From a bacterium (lineage in GTDB: Bacteria; UBP15; UBA6099; JAJRTR01): 64,000 nucleotides of DNA. The position numbers and the translations under genes are program-made. Below are positions 9,701-16,798 of this stretch, one piece after another. The stretch covers positions 13,435-77,434 of the forward strand of contig JAJRTR010000135.1 in NCBI GenBank assembly GCA_024278215.1. Reading direction: 5' to 3'. Below the pieces are notes generated by a model. The model searched no databases, was not told the DNA's origin, and worked only from the letters and a program-made list of their open reading frames with translations. The stretch's first letter is position 1. The number at the start of each line of letters is the position of its first letter.

Positions 9701-9995
9701 CGAACTGATTCTCACGGGCAGTTCCCAGATGTTCACAAACGCGCACCTGCGCCAGGAGGGGTTCGACCACGCGCAGTTCCTCCTCAACTCCATCGCATAC
9801 CTCGCGCTCGGCCCCGGCGCGGCCCGGTTGCAGGCGAAGAACCTCACCCCCGAAGGATTCGAACAGCCGGACGAACGCATTATGCTTCTCATGAGAATCC
9901 TGACAATGGGATTTCTCCCGTTTGTGTTTTTGATTTACGGCGCGGCGCGCTTTACGCTGGAAAGGCGGAAGAAAAACCTGGCTTTCAGGGATTAG
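6741..9995 (+). CDS. Tandem GldG-like auxiliary protein of the ABC transporter (1084 residues)
   Basis: Starts at TTG one base after the permease. An N-terminal transmembrane helix (about residues 8-30) is followed by a periplasmic GldG-like domain; then two central helices (about residues 470-540), a second GldG-like periplasmic domain, and a C-terminal helix (about residues 1050-1070). The two halves show the same order of landmarks: a strand reading VTYAVSAR or TATLYTTRR, a long mixed region with a DxLxWxxP-like stretch (DMLYWMDP; DVLIWLQP), then an ending with STSRGELILTGSSQMFT or the equivalent LVLSSSSMFTDQGL. Standard GldG is about half this length. I read this as a fused duplication; the role is to assist the exporter on the periplasmic side. 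Confidence 0.8.
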   Translation: MRRPAPVQLAIIFLLMLCIAVVGARCVSLLWPGAYDISRSRSHMVDPGTIEYLKSLDEPVFVTYAVSARCEMPSQLKRVERGVVAILKSLRDAAPDKFDYIVVDPSGNKNMVGIVASKKISPFHSESILDDKKTEKVVWSSIVVSMGARRDVVLHRITEAYLPHLESLIVGHLKNMKTPIKPVIGVVTPESGFASLRAVLENSGRVENISINSESGIPADIDMLYWMDPADVRDRTIMELRRFVESGRNVVLAGSLYKISMMRGRDGGLLYNVSLEDPSINKIIKKFGLEMKKSIVLDERSETINVPGEKGGSRQVSIPFAIRTTPVTHNLKSFAGPNTGALGFYASVPINMNESRLRAFGYEAQTVVTSSENVWTVPLDEARFSEEQFAPTIMKTKQPLAVMLSKPGDPFHGKLLVLSSSSMFTDQGLAKQGFGHRAFLRLLGRTFLSAQELVKMRVERRLPDLLPDMTPAGIIYWRVFAMVFIPAFVLLVMLIRTGLPRVSFGPWLRIATEAGAVAIIALVVARLISGALGAARVDMTANRVNSMAEFTRETVGDLAVETTATLYTTRRALMPVGLKKAQEETIVLARTLCRMSGGKLKFTIVYPDDLEKLDRDILIKKGIKPTGMEVTEYDRAVTRNIWNDLVFESGGRMYRLPFIRENSASQIEFMIDTTLKAIERGKEFHVAVASDLPRLSPAEAFEDYYKKQLTAPVGSDVYSEAKDMLRANNYRVTDVNPRKPEVPPDTDVLIWLQPRRPVEKMAVELLNYLDGGGMAMIAAQHYNIQQRQYRGRGFRTVYWPQPQYIDMNDWLDLIGITIEKEVFMDEVQTQLELEMQINRLAVREYEDQAVAKPFLIRAINPNFSHESPITANLGDLLFIWGNRFTVDRQKLEAAGLRYNPLVSSSPHSWKYDWKGGFLGEDVFNKRDYLEGGQLLSLLVSGDFPHVRLYKPEPITNEDGEQVMPYAGASGAGLIQVDKRGGGSTSRGELILTGSSQMFTNAHLRQEGFDHAQFLLNSIAYLALGPGAARLQAKNLTPEGFEQPDERIMLLMRILTMGFLPFVFLIYGAARFTLERRKKNLAFRD

Positions 9996-9999
9996 ACGA

Positions 10000-11190
10000 A
10001 TGACAAGGTCAATCGTAATATTCGCGCTGATACTCGCGCTGCTGCTGGCGGCGAATAATCTGCTTGTGAAAAAAGACGCCGAAATCAACAGGCGCTACAC
10101 GAACCTCTACTCACTTGTGGACAGGGATAAAGTGTCGAAGGATGAAGTGAGGGCGTTGGGTATCGTATTTCCGGGCAGTAAGCTGGAACTACGCTACATG
10201 AAAGTGGACGACGCATGGCGGATGCCGCAGTACAGGGGGGCTTACGCGCGCGGCGACCTCGTGGATTCCATTGTCAGGGACATCACCGATACCTGGGGCA
10301 TAAAGATAGACACGCGAGACAGACCGGCTTCCGACTTCGGTTTTTCATCGGAAAGCATAATGATAAAAATATATGCCACCGCCACAGAGCCGATAGGCGG
10401 TATTGTGTGCGGCAGAGTGGTGCCGGGCTTCCAGAGCACGGACTCCTATGTGAAGATTATCGGCGAGAACGCCATATACCAGATAAACGGCAATCCGCTG
10501 GGCAAGCTTGGTTCTCCGGGCGGGCTACCCCCGCTTGTGGACTCGCAGATCATCCCCGATTCCCTGGGTGCGAAAGGTGAACTGGGAAAAATATTTTTCG
10601 AGCCGCACTCTGATAGTAGTGAAATGCTGTGGATCGAACGGCGCGAAAAACCCGAGTCCGAGATGAAAGAAAGCCCCATGCGCCGCATGATGCCCGATTA
10701 CAAGGAATACGATTGGTTCGCGATTCTACCGGACGGCACGGATGTGAAGCTGAACGAACGCAGTGCCGTCGAATATACCGGTTTTGTCAGGCGGCTGTCG
10801 TTCGACAGGCTGCCGCGGATCAGCGAACTCGACGAACACGCCCTGCGGCCTTCGGAAAAAAAGCTTGTCCTGGAATTCGAGCCGCGCGAAAAACCCAAAC
10901 CCCCACCCGTGAAAGGTGTGGACCCGACCGGCACCGCCTCACAGGTTGAAAAAGACGTGTCCTCGATGCCGTTTAAGGAATCCATTGAAATAAGAGAATC
11001 CGACAGGAACGCGAACAGTTATATCTATTACACGGGTACAAACCTTATAGCATCAGTCGATCAGAAAAAGATCAAATTGTTTTTTCCATCTCTGCATACG
11101 CTCGAGAGCGCACCGAAGAAACCTTCGATATACAGTAGTGTGCCGCCCGCGCCGCCCGGCGGCGCACCCGCGCTTTTCTCGCCCCGGTGA
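10000..11190 (+). CDS. DUF4340 domain membrane-anchored protein
   Basis: 396 residues. The N-terminal anchor is SIVIFALILALLLAANNLL, and the periplasmic part has the DUF4340 style: ELRYMKVDDAWRM, IYATATEPIGGIVCG and YVKIIGENAIYQING. The C-terminus is Pro/Ala-rich and low-complexity. It begins four bases after the GldG-like gene and closes the operon. DUF4340 proteins commonly follow GldG-like genes; their biochemical function is not established. The downstream 120 bases hold no gene. Confidence 0.82.
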   Translation: MTRSIVIFALILALLLAANNLLVKKDAEINRRYTNLYSLVDRDKVSKDEVRALGIVFPGSKLELRYMKVDDAWRMPQYRGAYARGDLVDSIVRDITDTWGIKIDTRDRPASDFGFSSESIMIKIYATATEPIGGIVCGRVVPGFQSTDSYVKIIGENAIYQINGNPLGKLGSPGGLPPLVDSQIIPDSLGAKGELGKIFFEPHSDSSEMLWIERREKPESEMKESPMRRMMPDYKEYDWFAILPDGTDVKLNERSAVEYTGFVRRLSFDRLPRISELDEHALRPSEKKLVLEFEPREKPKPPPVKGVDPTGTASQVEKDVSSMPFKESIEIRESDRNANSYIYYTGTNLIASVDQKKIKLFFPSLHTLESAPKKPSIYSSVPPAPPGGAPALFSPR

Positions 11191-11313
11191 TGTTTCCATC
11201 GCCTGCGGCGACACAGCGTTTTATTCAGAACCCGTTTCCATGTTGCACATATACGAAAGCATCCCGAATTGCACCGATATGTAACTTCACATAGAATATC
11301 AAAAACATATTAT

Positions 11314-11487
11314 CCCGCATATTTCACAAATGCGGGTGAAAAACCGGAAGAATGCCCATAATACAAGGCGCGGCAAGTGAGGGTGAGGAAGCATCCTGCA
11401 GGTATGTGACCGATCCCGAATCGCCGCCGCAACGTAGTAGAATGGGGGGTCTCACGGTTTTCCGGATCTCTTTGTGAGAAATCCGGG
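11314..11487. mobile_element. Family-1 repeat, copy A (MITE-like, 174 bp)
   Basis: The left end is a palindrome (CCCGCAT ... ATGCGGG, 11314-11336). The right end is another palindrome ending in ATCCGGG (11461-11487). Exact 4-bp direct repeats TTAT flank it (11310-11313 and 11488-11491). The core contains ACAAGGCGCGGCAAGTGAG, CTGCAGGTATGTGACC and CGCCGCCGCAACG, shared with copies at 26436 and 57437. It ends 27 bases before the ATG of the alpha/beta hydrolase and so forms most of that gene's upstream region. The stretch 11191-11313 before it holds no gene. Confidence 0.85.
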
Positions 11488-11513
11488 TTATCCTGGTTGA
11501 AGGAGAAACCCGC

Positions 11514-12446
11514 ATGTTGAGCGCAATAAAAAAGGCTGTCCTCTTTTTCTTTATTGTCGTCGTTTCCTTAATCCTGTTTATTTTAATCTTTCCCCTGGTA
11601 TACAAACCCGACATGATTGATCCCGCCCAACTGGATATCACGGGGAAATTCCTGCAACTGGACGACGGGATAAAAGTTCACTATATGGAACAGGGCAAGG
11701 GCGATGTGCTGCTGCTGATTCACGGCTATACGTCCAATCTCTATTCGTGGAACGAGGTGATGCCGGAGCTTTCGAAAAAATATCGCGTAATAGCGGTCGA
11801 CCTGCTGGGATACGGTTTCACGGACAAGCCGAAGGATGCGACATACAACTACCGTTCTTTTTCGGATGTCATCAAGAAATTTCTCGACAAAAAAGGGATA
11901 AGAAAACTTTCGATTGCCGGCAATTCGATGGGTGGCGGCACGGCCATACGTTTCGCGCTCGATCACCCGGCGATGGTGAATAAACTAATACTTGTGGACA
12001 GCTCGGGAGTGAAGTTCGCGCATGACCCGATGCTGCTCATCATGTTCGGAACCCCCGGACTGAACAATTTTATTTTCAGTATCATCAACAAGAGCATCAT
12101 GAAAAAATCACTGGAGTTCTGCTGCTACTACAACAACGATGCCGTGACCGACGAACGGGCATACCTGTATACATTTTCTTTCCGAACGAAGGGGTCGTTC
12201 AATTCCGTGACAAAAACCGTGATGCAGAACGACTTCGACGGGCTGGAGGATAAACTGGGAACCCTGAAAGCGCCGACGCTTATAATATGGGGCGAAAAAG
12301 ATATGCTGATACCCGCCACGACAGCGGGCAAGTTCCATCGGCTGATACCGAATTCGAAGCTTACGATTATCGAAAAATGCGGACACATGCCCCAGGAGGA
12401 AAAACCGGCGGTGACGATAGCGGCGATTGAAGGTTTTCTTAAATAA
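11514..12446 (+). CDS. Alpha/beta hydrolase, membrane-anchored
   Basis: 310 residues beginning after AAGGAG with eight-base spacing. An N-terminal hydrophobic segment (residues about 6-27, VLFFFIVVVSLILFIL) suggests a signal anchor, so the enzyme probably faces the periplasm. The fold is clear: oxyanion motif IHGYTSNLYSW, nucleophile elbow GNSMGGG (Ser), acid in IWGEKDML and catalytic His in EKCGHMPQEE. Substrate unknown; closest in style to haloalkane dehalogenase/epoxide hydrolase/lipase-like esterases. It stands alone between two repeat elements. Confidence 0.85.
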   Translation: MLSAIKKAVLFFFIVVVSLILFILIFPLVYKPDMIDPAQLDITGKFLQLDDGIKVHYMEQGKGDVLLLIHGYTSNLYSWNEVMPELSKKYRVIAVDLLGYGFTDKPKDATYNYRSFSDVIKKFLDKKGIRKLSIAGNSMGGGTAIRFALDHPAMVNKLILVDSSGVKFAHDPMLLIMFGTPGLNNFIFSIINKSIMKKSLEFCCYYNNDAVTDERAYLYTFSFRTKGSFNSVTKTVMQNDFDGLEDKLGTLKAPTLIIWGEKDMLIPATTAGKFHRLIPNSKLTIIEKCGHMPQEEKPAVTIAAIEGFLK

Positions 12447-12550
12447 AAATATTCGGGAGCGATCAGGGGCGCTCCGGGTTGTGCCGAAATTGCATTATTA
12501 TTGATACACGAGCGAGGGAACGGATATAATTGACAAATGTAAATCAACAT

Positions 12551-12730
12551 GAGTCGATTGAAAAATTATGTTCGAAAGCGAGGTCGAACGAAATTGGTCA
12601 GAAGCAAGGCGGAGGTGCAAAATCCCCGCAGGCGTACTTGTAGAGTACGTCGAGGACGATTTCGCGCCGACAACGCAGCTGTTGACAATTGCAGCTGACC
12701 GTAGCCGAATCAGAATTTTGCAATTGGCTC
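12551..12730 (+). mobile_element. Family-2 repeat, copy A (MITE-like, 180 bp)
   Basis: The left end GAGTCGATTGAAAAATTATG and right end AATTTTGCAATTGGCTC match the ends of the copy at 63806-63984 in inverse orientation. The interior shares GCAAGGCGGAGGTG, a small palindrome GTACTTGTAGAGTAC and GCCGACAACGCAGC. The pentamer AACAT flanks both sides (12546-12550 and 12731-12735). It carries an open frame that reads on into the K+ channel gene and makes a spurious N-terminal extension. It ends 39 bases before the channel start. The 104 bases between the hydrolase stop and the repeat hold no gene. Confidence 0.85.
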
Positions 12731-12769
12731 AACATGTATATCCATTTTGTTCGGAGCGAAAAAACGGGA

Positions 12770-13978
12770 ATGAAAGAGAAATTCCGGAAGATAATAAATA
12801 AGTTCTCGGACTTCATACTCGAAAAGTATGCCGCGATGCGCAGGTCGGACGTGCCGGTTATTGTCGGCATACTGACGGCGATTATTGTAATGGGCGCGTT
12901 GGGGATACTGCTGCTCGAAAGAGGATCGAATCCCGATATTTCCCGTTTTTACCAGTCGCTGTGGTTCATAATCGTTACACTGACGACAGTCGGCTACGGC
13001 GACCGCTCGCCGATAACGCCGGGCGGCCAGGCGCTCGACATGATACTCATGATGGTAGGCGTGGCCATTATGGGTGTGGTTACGGGCCGCATCGCTTCGT
13101 TTCTTGTGGAACAACAAATGAAAGCCGGACGAGGATTGGTAGGGATGTCAAAGATGGAAAAACATTTTATTATCTGCGGCTGGAAAAAAGACTTGCCCAA
13201 GATTCTCGAAGATGTTATGAAGGTCAATGTCGGTCTCAAGGCGGAGAATATCGTGCTGATTAACCGGCAGGACCATTCTGTGATCGACGACCTGAAGACC
13301 AACCCGGATTTCGCGAACATCAAATTTATCGCAGGCGACCACAGCGATGAAAATGTCCTCCAGCGCGCTAATATAAGAAGAGCGAAAACTATACTGATAC
13401 TCGCCGACACTTCGGGCAACGCCACTCCTCTCGAGATAGACTCGCGCACGGTCATGGCCGCGCTCACGGCTGAATCTCTAAACAAAAAACTTTACATCTG
13501 CGCGGAACTCCTCAACTCGAAATTTGAAAGGCATCTCGAACTGGGCAACGTCGACGAAGTCATTCTCAGCCAGGACTACAGCCGCACGCTCATCGCTAAC
13601 GCATCCAGCGCGTCCGGTGTGGGTCACGTGATCAACCAACTTATCAGCGTCGATTCGAACACGCCTCTTATCGTCAAGCAATTCCCTGACAAGTATATCG
13701 GTAAAACTTATAAGGAAATGTCGAGATATTTCTGGGATAAAGAGTTGTCGATCGTGATAGGCGTACTCGAGAACACCGGGAATCTGTTCCAGCGCAAGCA
13801 GGACGCGCTCAAAGAAGCGCAGAAAACACCGGACATTTCAAAACTTGTGGACAACCTCAAGAGCGTCAAAGAGATGAAGGCGAACGATCCGGTATTGAAT
13901 CCACCTGCCGACTATGAATTGAAGAAGAATTCCATGGCGGTAATGATCGGGAGGCACGCCCGCTATGAAACAAACTAG
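12770..13978 (+). CDS. MthK-like two-helix potassium channel with RCK domain
   Basis: 402 residues from the ATG at 12770; upstream in-frame starts lie in the repeat element or its edge and are rejected. Two transmembrane helices (VIVGILTAIIVMGALGILLL and the helix after the pore) enclose the selectivity filter TVGYGD. A cytoplasmic RCK/TrkA-N domain follows, starting KHFIICGWKKD, with the MthK-like ICGW in place of a classical GxGxxG. A C-terminal RCK-C-like part and a helical tail (DALKEAQKTPDISKL) end the protein. It overlaps the next gene, a cyclic-nucleotide-binding protein, by 14 bases. Role: ligand-gated K+ flux at the inner membrane. Confidence 0.88.
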   Translation: MKEKFRKIINKFSDFILEKYAAMRRSDVPVIVGILTAIIVMGALGILLLERGSNPDISRFYQSLWFIIVTLTTVGYGDRSPITPGGQALDMILMMVGVAIMGVVTGRIASFLVEQQMKAGRGLVGMSKMEKHFIICGWKKDLPKILEDVMKVNVGLKAENIVLINRQDHSVIDDLKTNPDFANIKFIAGDHSDENVLQRANIRRAKTILILADTSGNATPLEIDSRTVMAALTAESLNKKLYICAELLNSKFERHLELGNVDEVILSQDYSRTLIANASSASGVGHVINQLISVDSNTPLIVKQFPDKYIGKTYKEMSRYFWDKELSIVIGVLENTGNLFQRKQDALKEAQKTPDISKLVDNLKSVKEMKANDPVLNPPADYELKKNSMAVMIGRHARYETN

Positions 13979-14489
13979 AGAACAACTCGATGAGATAATC
14001 AAAACGCTGAAAGGTGTTTCGATCTTTAAGACTTTCGCCGAAAAGCCCGAAGAACTCGAGAAGATCGCGAGCATCCTGAAAATGGTCTCCATGAAATCGG
14101 GTGAAACCGTCATCAGGGAAGGTGACGACGGCGATACGCTTTTCATCATGAAGTCGGGCTCTGTAGACATCCTGAAAAACACGCTCCAGGACGAGCAATA
14201 CACTGTCGTAAATCTTTCGAGCAGCGAAAATATGATAATCTTTTTCGGAGAGCTTGCGTTGCTCGACAGCGACAAAAGGTCGGCGACTGTCCGGACGACG
14301 AAGGACTGCGATTTTCTGGTGCTGAAAAGGGACGACTTCATTCAACTCGGCGACCAGCACCCGAACCTGTGCCTGCCCATCACACGCGAAATATCAAAAA
14401 TGCTCGCTTCCCGCCTCCGCAAAGCAAACCAGGATATCATCACACTTTTCGAGGCGCTCGTTTCCGAACTTTCCGACGAAGACGCGTGA
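13965..14489 (+). CDS. Cyclic nucleotide-binding domain protein (stand-alone)
   Basis: 174 residues. Residues about 18-140 form a CAP-type cNMP-binding beta-roll: MKSGETVIREGDDGDTLFIM, then the phosphate-binding cassette FFGELALLDSDKRSATVRT with the Glu and Arg that contact cyclic phosphate in the family. There is no DNA-binding domain: the tail is a single helix. The gene overlaps the channel gene by 14 bases, so the two are co-translated. The likely role is a soluble cAMP/cGMP sensor subunit for the K+ channel; this is inference from overlap and domain pairing. Confidence 0.85.
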   Translation: MKQTREQLDEIIKTLKGVSIFKTFAEKPEELEKIASILKMVSMKSGETVIREGDDGDTLFIMKSGSVDILKNTLQDEQYTVVNLSSSENMIIFFGELALLDSDKRSATVRTTKDCDFLVLKRDDFIQLGDQHPNLCLPITREISKMLASRLRKANQDIITLFEALVSELSDEDA

Positions 14490-14577
14490 ATCTCCGACTT
14501 TATAGTGTCGTGTCATGCTTGTAACTGCGCAAGAGGTGTAGGGCGGGATCACCGTACCCAGCCTGACCATATTTCTC

Positions 14578-14616
14578 GCGATTTTACGGCTTTCTTTGTA
14601 AGAAAAACGGGCTAAT
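14578..14616. repeat. Degenerate family-1 right end
   Basis: GCGATTTTACGGCTTTCTTT followed by a degraded palindrome ending ACGGGCTAAT resembles the right end of family-1 copies. No left half is visible. It lies 20 bases before the ATG of the CoA ligase. Confidence 0.5.
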
Positions 14617-14636
14617 ATCAATTTCGGAGCGGATCA

Positions 14637-16742
14637 ATGGACAAACTTTTCTATCCTGAATCTATCGCTGTAGCGGGTGTTTCGGACAAACCGTCGAACA
14701 TGGCACGCATGATCATGTTCAATCTCGAACAGTGGAAATACAGCGGTAAGATATACGGAATCAACCCGGCCGGCGGAGAAGTGTTCGGCCACAAGATATA
14801 TCCGAAACTGACGGATATAAAAGGAAAGGTAGACGTGGTCGCGGTGCTCGCGCCCGCGAGAACCGTGCCCGACTTGCTCGATCAGGCCCACGAAAAGGGC
14901 GTCGAATATATGGTTATCGAGACCGCCGGGTTCTCCGAGTTCAGCGAGGAAGGCGCGAAGCTGGGTGAACTCGTCAAACAGAAAGCGGCCGACTACGGCA
15001 TAAAGTTTGTCGGCCCCAACGGACTCGGCACCATGTGCTCGCACAGCGGCGCGGTGCTGCCTTTCTCCTATATCCTGCCGCACGAGCCCGGCTGCGTGTC
15101 GATCATGTCGCAGAGCGGCGGCATCGGCATTTCCATCATCACCGGCCTGCACGAGCACAACCTGGCGACCAGCAAGTTCGTCTCTCTCGGCAATAAATAT
15201 TCGCTCGACGAGGTCGACTTCCTCGAATACTTTATAAATGATAAGGAAACAAAGATCATACTGTGCTATCTCGAAAGCATCAACCGCGGGCGCGAGTTCA
15301 CGGAAGTCGCCGCTTCGTCGCAAAAACCTATACTGCTCTGCAAGGCCAGCACGACGGAGGTCGGCGCGCGACAGGCTATCTCGCACACCGCCGCGCTCGT
15401 CAATGACGACCACGTGCTCGACGCCGCAATGAAACAGGCGGGCATCACAAGGGTCGAACGCCTCGATCAGCTCTATCACTTCGCGCGCACCTTCTTGCAG
15501 CCGCCGATAAAGAGCAACAGGATTTCGCTGGCCACGCCCGCCGGCGGCTTTGCCGTGCTCTCGGCGGACACCTGCGCCAGATACGGTTTCGAGTTTCCCG
15601 ATCTCGCGCCGGCCACCGTCAGAGCGCTCCAGGCGAAGCTCCGCGCGGGTGTCATCAATATCGGCAATCCCATCGATCTGGGCGACGCGCTCGGCACGGA
15701 CACGCTGCTGCTCGCAATGGATAAAACACTCGCGCAGGACGACATAGACGCCTGCATACATGTATCGTCACGGCGGCCCGCTAATCAGTATAAAGGCCCC
15801 TTCAAGATCATGATGCGCAACCCGATCCCCGAGATACCGGCCATAATAAAAAAACATAATAAGCCGGCTGTCGTCGCCTTCATCGGCGCACCGGAACTGG
15901 TCCGGGAATACCGTGCGGATTCCGAGATACCCGTCTACCATTCCGTGGACCTCGCCATAGAGGCGCTCGCAGCCTACCGCGATTTCTGCACACGCCCGAA
16001 ACCCCAGGCTCCCAGCCGCCGCCGACCACGCATACCTGCCGCGGCACGCAAAAGGCTCGATGCTCTCGAACCTGGCATCGTCACGGGTGCCGCGGCTTTC
16101 CGCGTGCTGCGCGACGCGAAGATTCCCGTCTGCGAATTCCGGGAAGTCGCAACACCCGAACAGGCCGTCGACGCCGCCGTCCGCCTCGGCTATCCTGTCG
16201 CGATGAAAATAGATTCGCCTCACATCATCCACAAAACCGAGTTCAGGGCGCTCCACCTGAAACTGCGCTCCGACCGCGAAGTACTCTACGCCTACGGCGA
16301 ACTCGAAAAAGTGCTGCAAGAGCACAATGTCGAAGGCAAGATACTTGTCCAGGAAATGGCGGGTCCCGGCATGGAAGTTATTATCGGCTCGAAACACGAC
16401 CCGCAGTTCGGCCCCGTGCTCATGTTCGGGCTTGGCGGGGTCTTTGTCGAAGTGCTGCACGATGTCGTGTTCCATCTCGCGCCGATCAAGAGATACGAAG
16501 CGCTCAACATGATAGATTCCATCCACTCCGCGCCGTTGCTCAAAGGCACACGCGGACTACCGCCCGCAGACATAAAAGCACTCGCCGATTCGCTCATCGC
16601 CGTAAGCCACCTCATCGCCGCGCGGCCAGTAATCGCCGAGCTGGACATCAACCCGATGATCGTCAAAGAGAAAGGGCAGGGTTGCGTCGCTGTCGACGCC
16701 CGCTTCGTCCTATCCGAAAAGCGGCCCCGAAAAAAGAAATGA
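14637..16742 (+). CDS. ADP(NDP)-forming acyl-CoA synthetase, fused alpha-beta type
   Basis: 701 residues starting after CGGAGCGG. Order: CoA-binding domain (residues 1-130, SIAVAGVSDKPSN), succinyl-CoA-ligase-like domain with VGPNGLGTM and SQSGGIG, the phosphohistidine loop ISHTAAL near residue 260, then a linker and an ATP-grasp domain (residues about 480-695, with AMKIDSPHIIHKTE and LFGLGG-like stretch MFGLGGVFVEVL). The enzyme interconverts acyl-CoA + ADP + Pi and acid + ATP + CoA; anaerobes use it for acetate or branched-acid formation with ATP gain. It lies 56 bases before a D-aminoacylase gene, suggesting that the acid released there is its substrate. Confidence 0.9.
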   Translation: MDKLFYPESIAVAGVSDKPSNMARMIMFNLEQWKYSGKIYGINPAGGEVFGHKIYPKLTDIKGKVDVVAVLAPARTVPDLLDQAHEKGVEYMVIETAGFSEFSEEGAKLGELVKQKAADYGIKFVGPNGLGTMCSHSGAVLPFSYILPHEPGCVSIMSQSGGIGISIITGLHEHNLATSKFVSLGNKYSLDEVDFLEYFINDKETKIILCYLESINRGREFTEVAASSQKPILLCKASTTEVGARQAISHTAALVNDDHVLDAAMKQAGITRVERLDQLYHFARTFLQPPIKSNRISLATPAGGFAVLSADTCARYGFEFPDLAPATVRALQAKLRAGVINIGNPIDLGDALGTDTLLLAMDKTLAQDDIDACIHVSSRRPANQYKGPFKIMMRNPIPEIPAIIKKHNKPAVVAFIGAPELVREYRADSEIPVYHSVDLAIEALAAYRDFCTRPKPQAPSRRRPRIPAAARKRLDALEPGIVTGAAAFRVLRDAKIPVCEFREVATPEQAVDAAVRLGYPVAMKIDSPHIIHKTEFRALHLKLRSDREVLYAYGELEKVLQEHNVEGKILVQEMAGPGMEVIIGSKHDPQFGPVLMFGLGGVFVEVLHDVVFHLAPIKRYEALNMIDSIHSAPLLKGTRGLPPADIKALADSLIAVSHLIAARPVIAELDINPMIVKEKGQGCVAVDARFVLSEKRPRKKK

Positions 16743-16798
16743 TCTTGCGCCACACGCAGAACTGATGTCATGGACGCGCTCGAGCCGGAGGAACACAG

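Noticed and set aside
8763-10088. 441-codon minus-strand frame over the GldG-like gene
   Set aside because: Shadow of a well-supported ORF; no motif.
11314-11487. Family-1 repeats as integron attC sites or CRISPR units
   Set aside because: No array, no integrase gene, copies are scattered and have flanking duplications; not regularly spaced.
12568-12801. 77-codon frame across the family-2 repeat and beyond (SEARRRCKIP... region)
   Set aside because: The coding region lies in a repeat element and recurs in the other copy; no ribosome-binding site or independent support.
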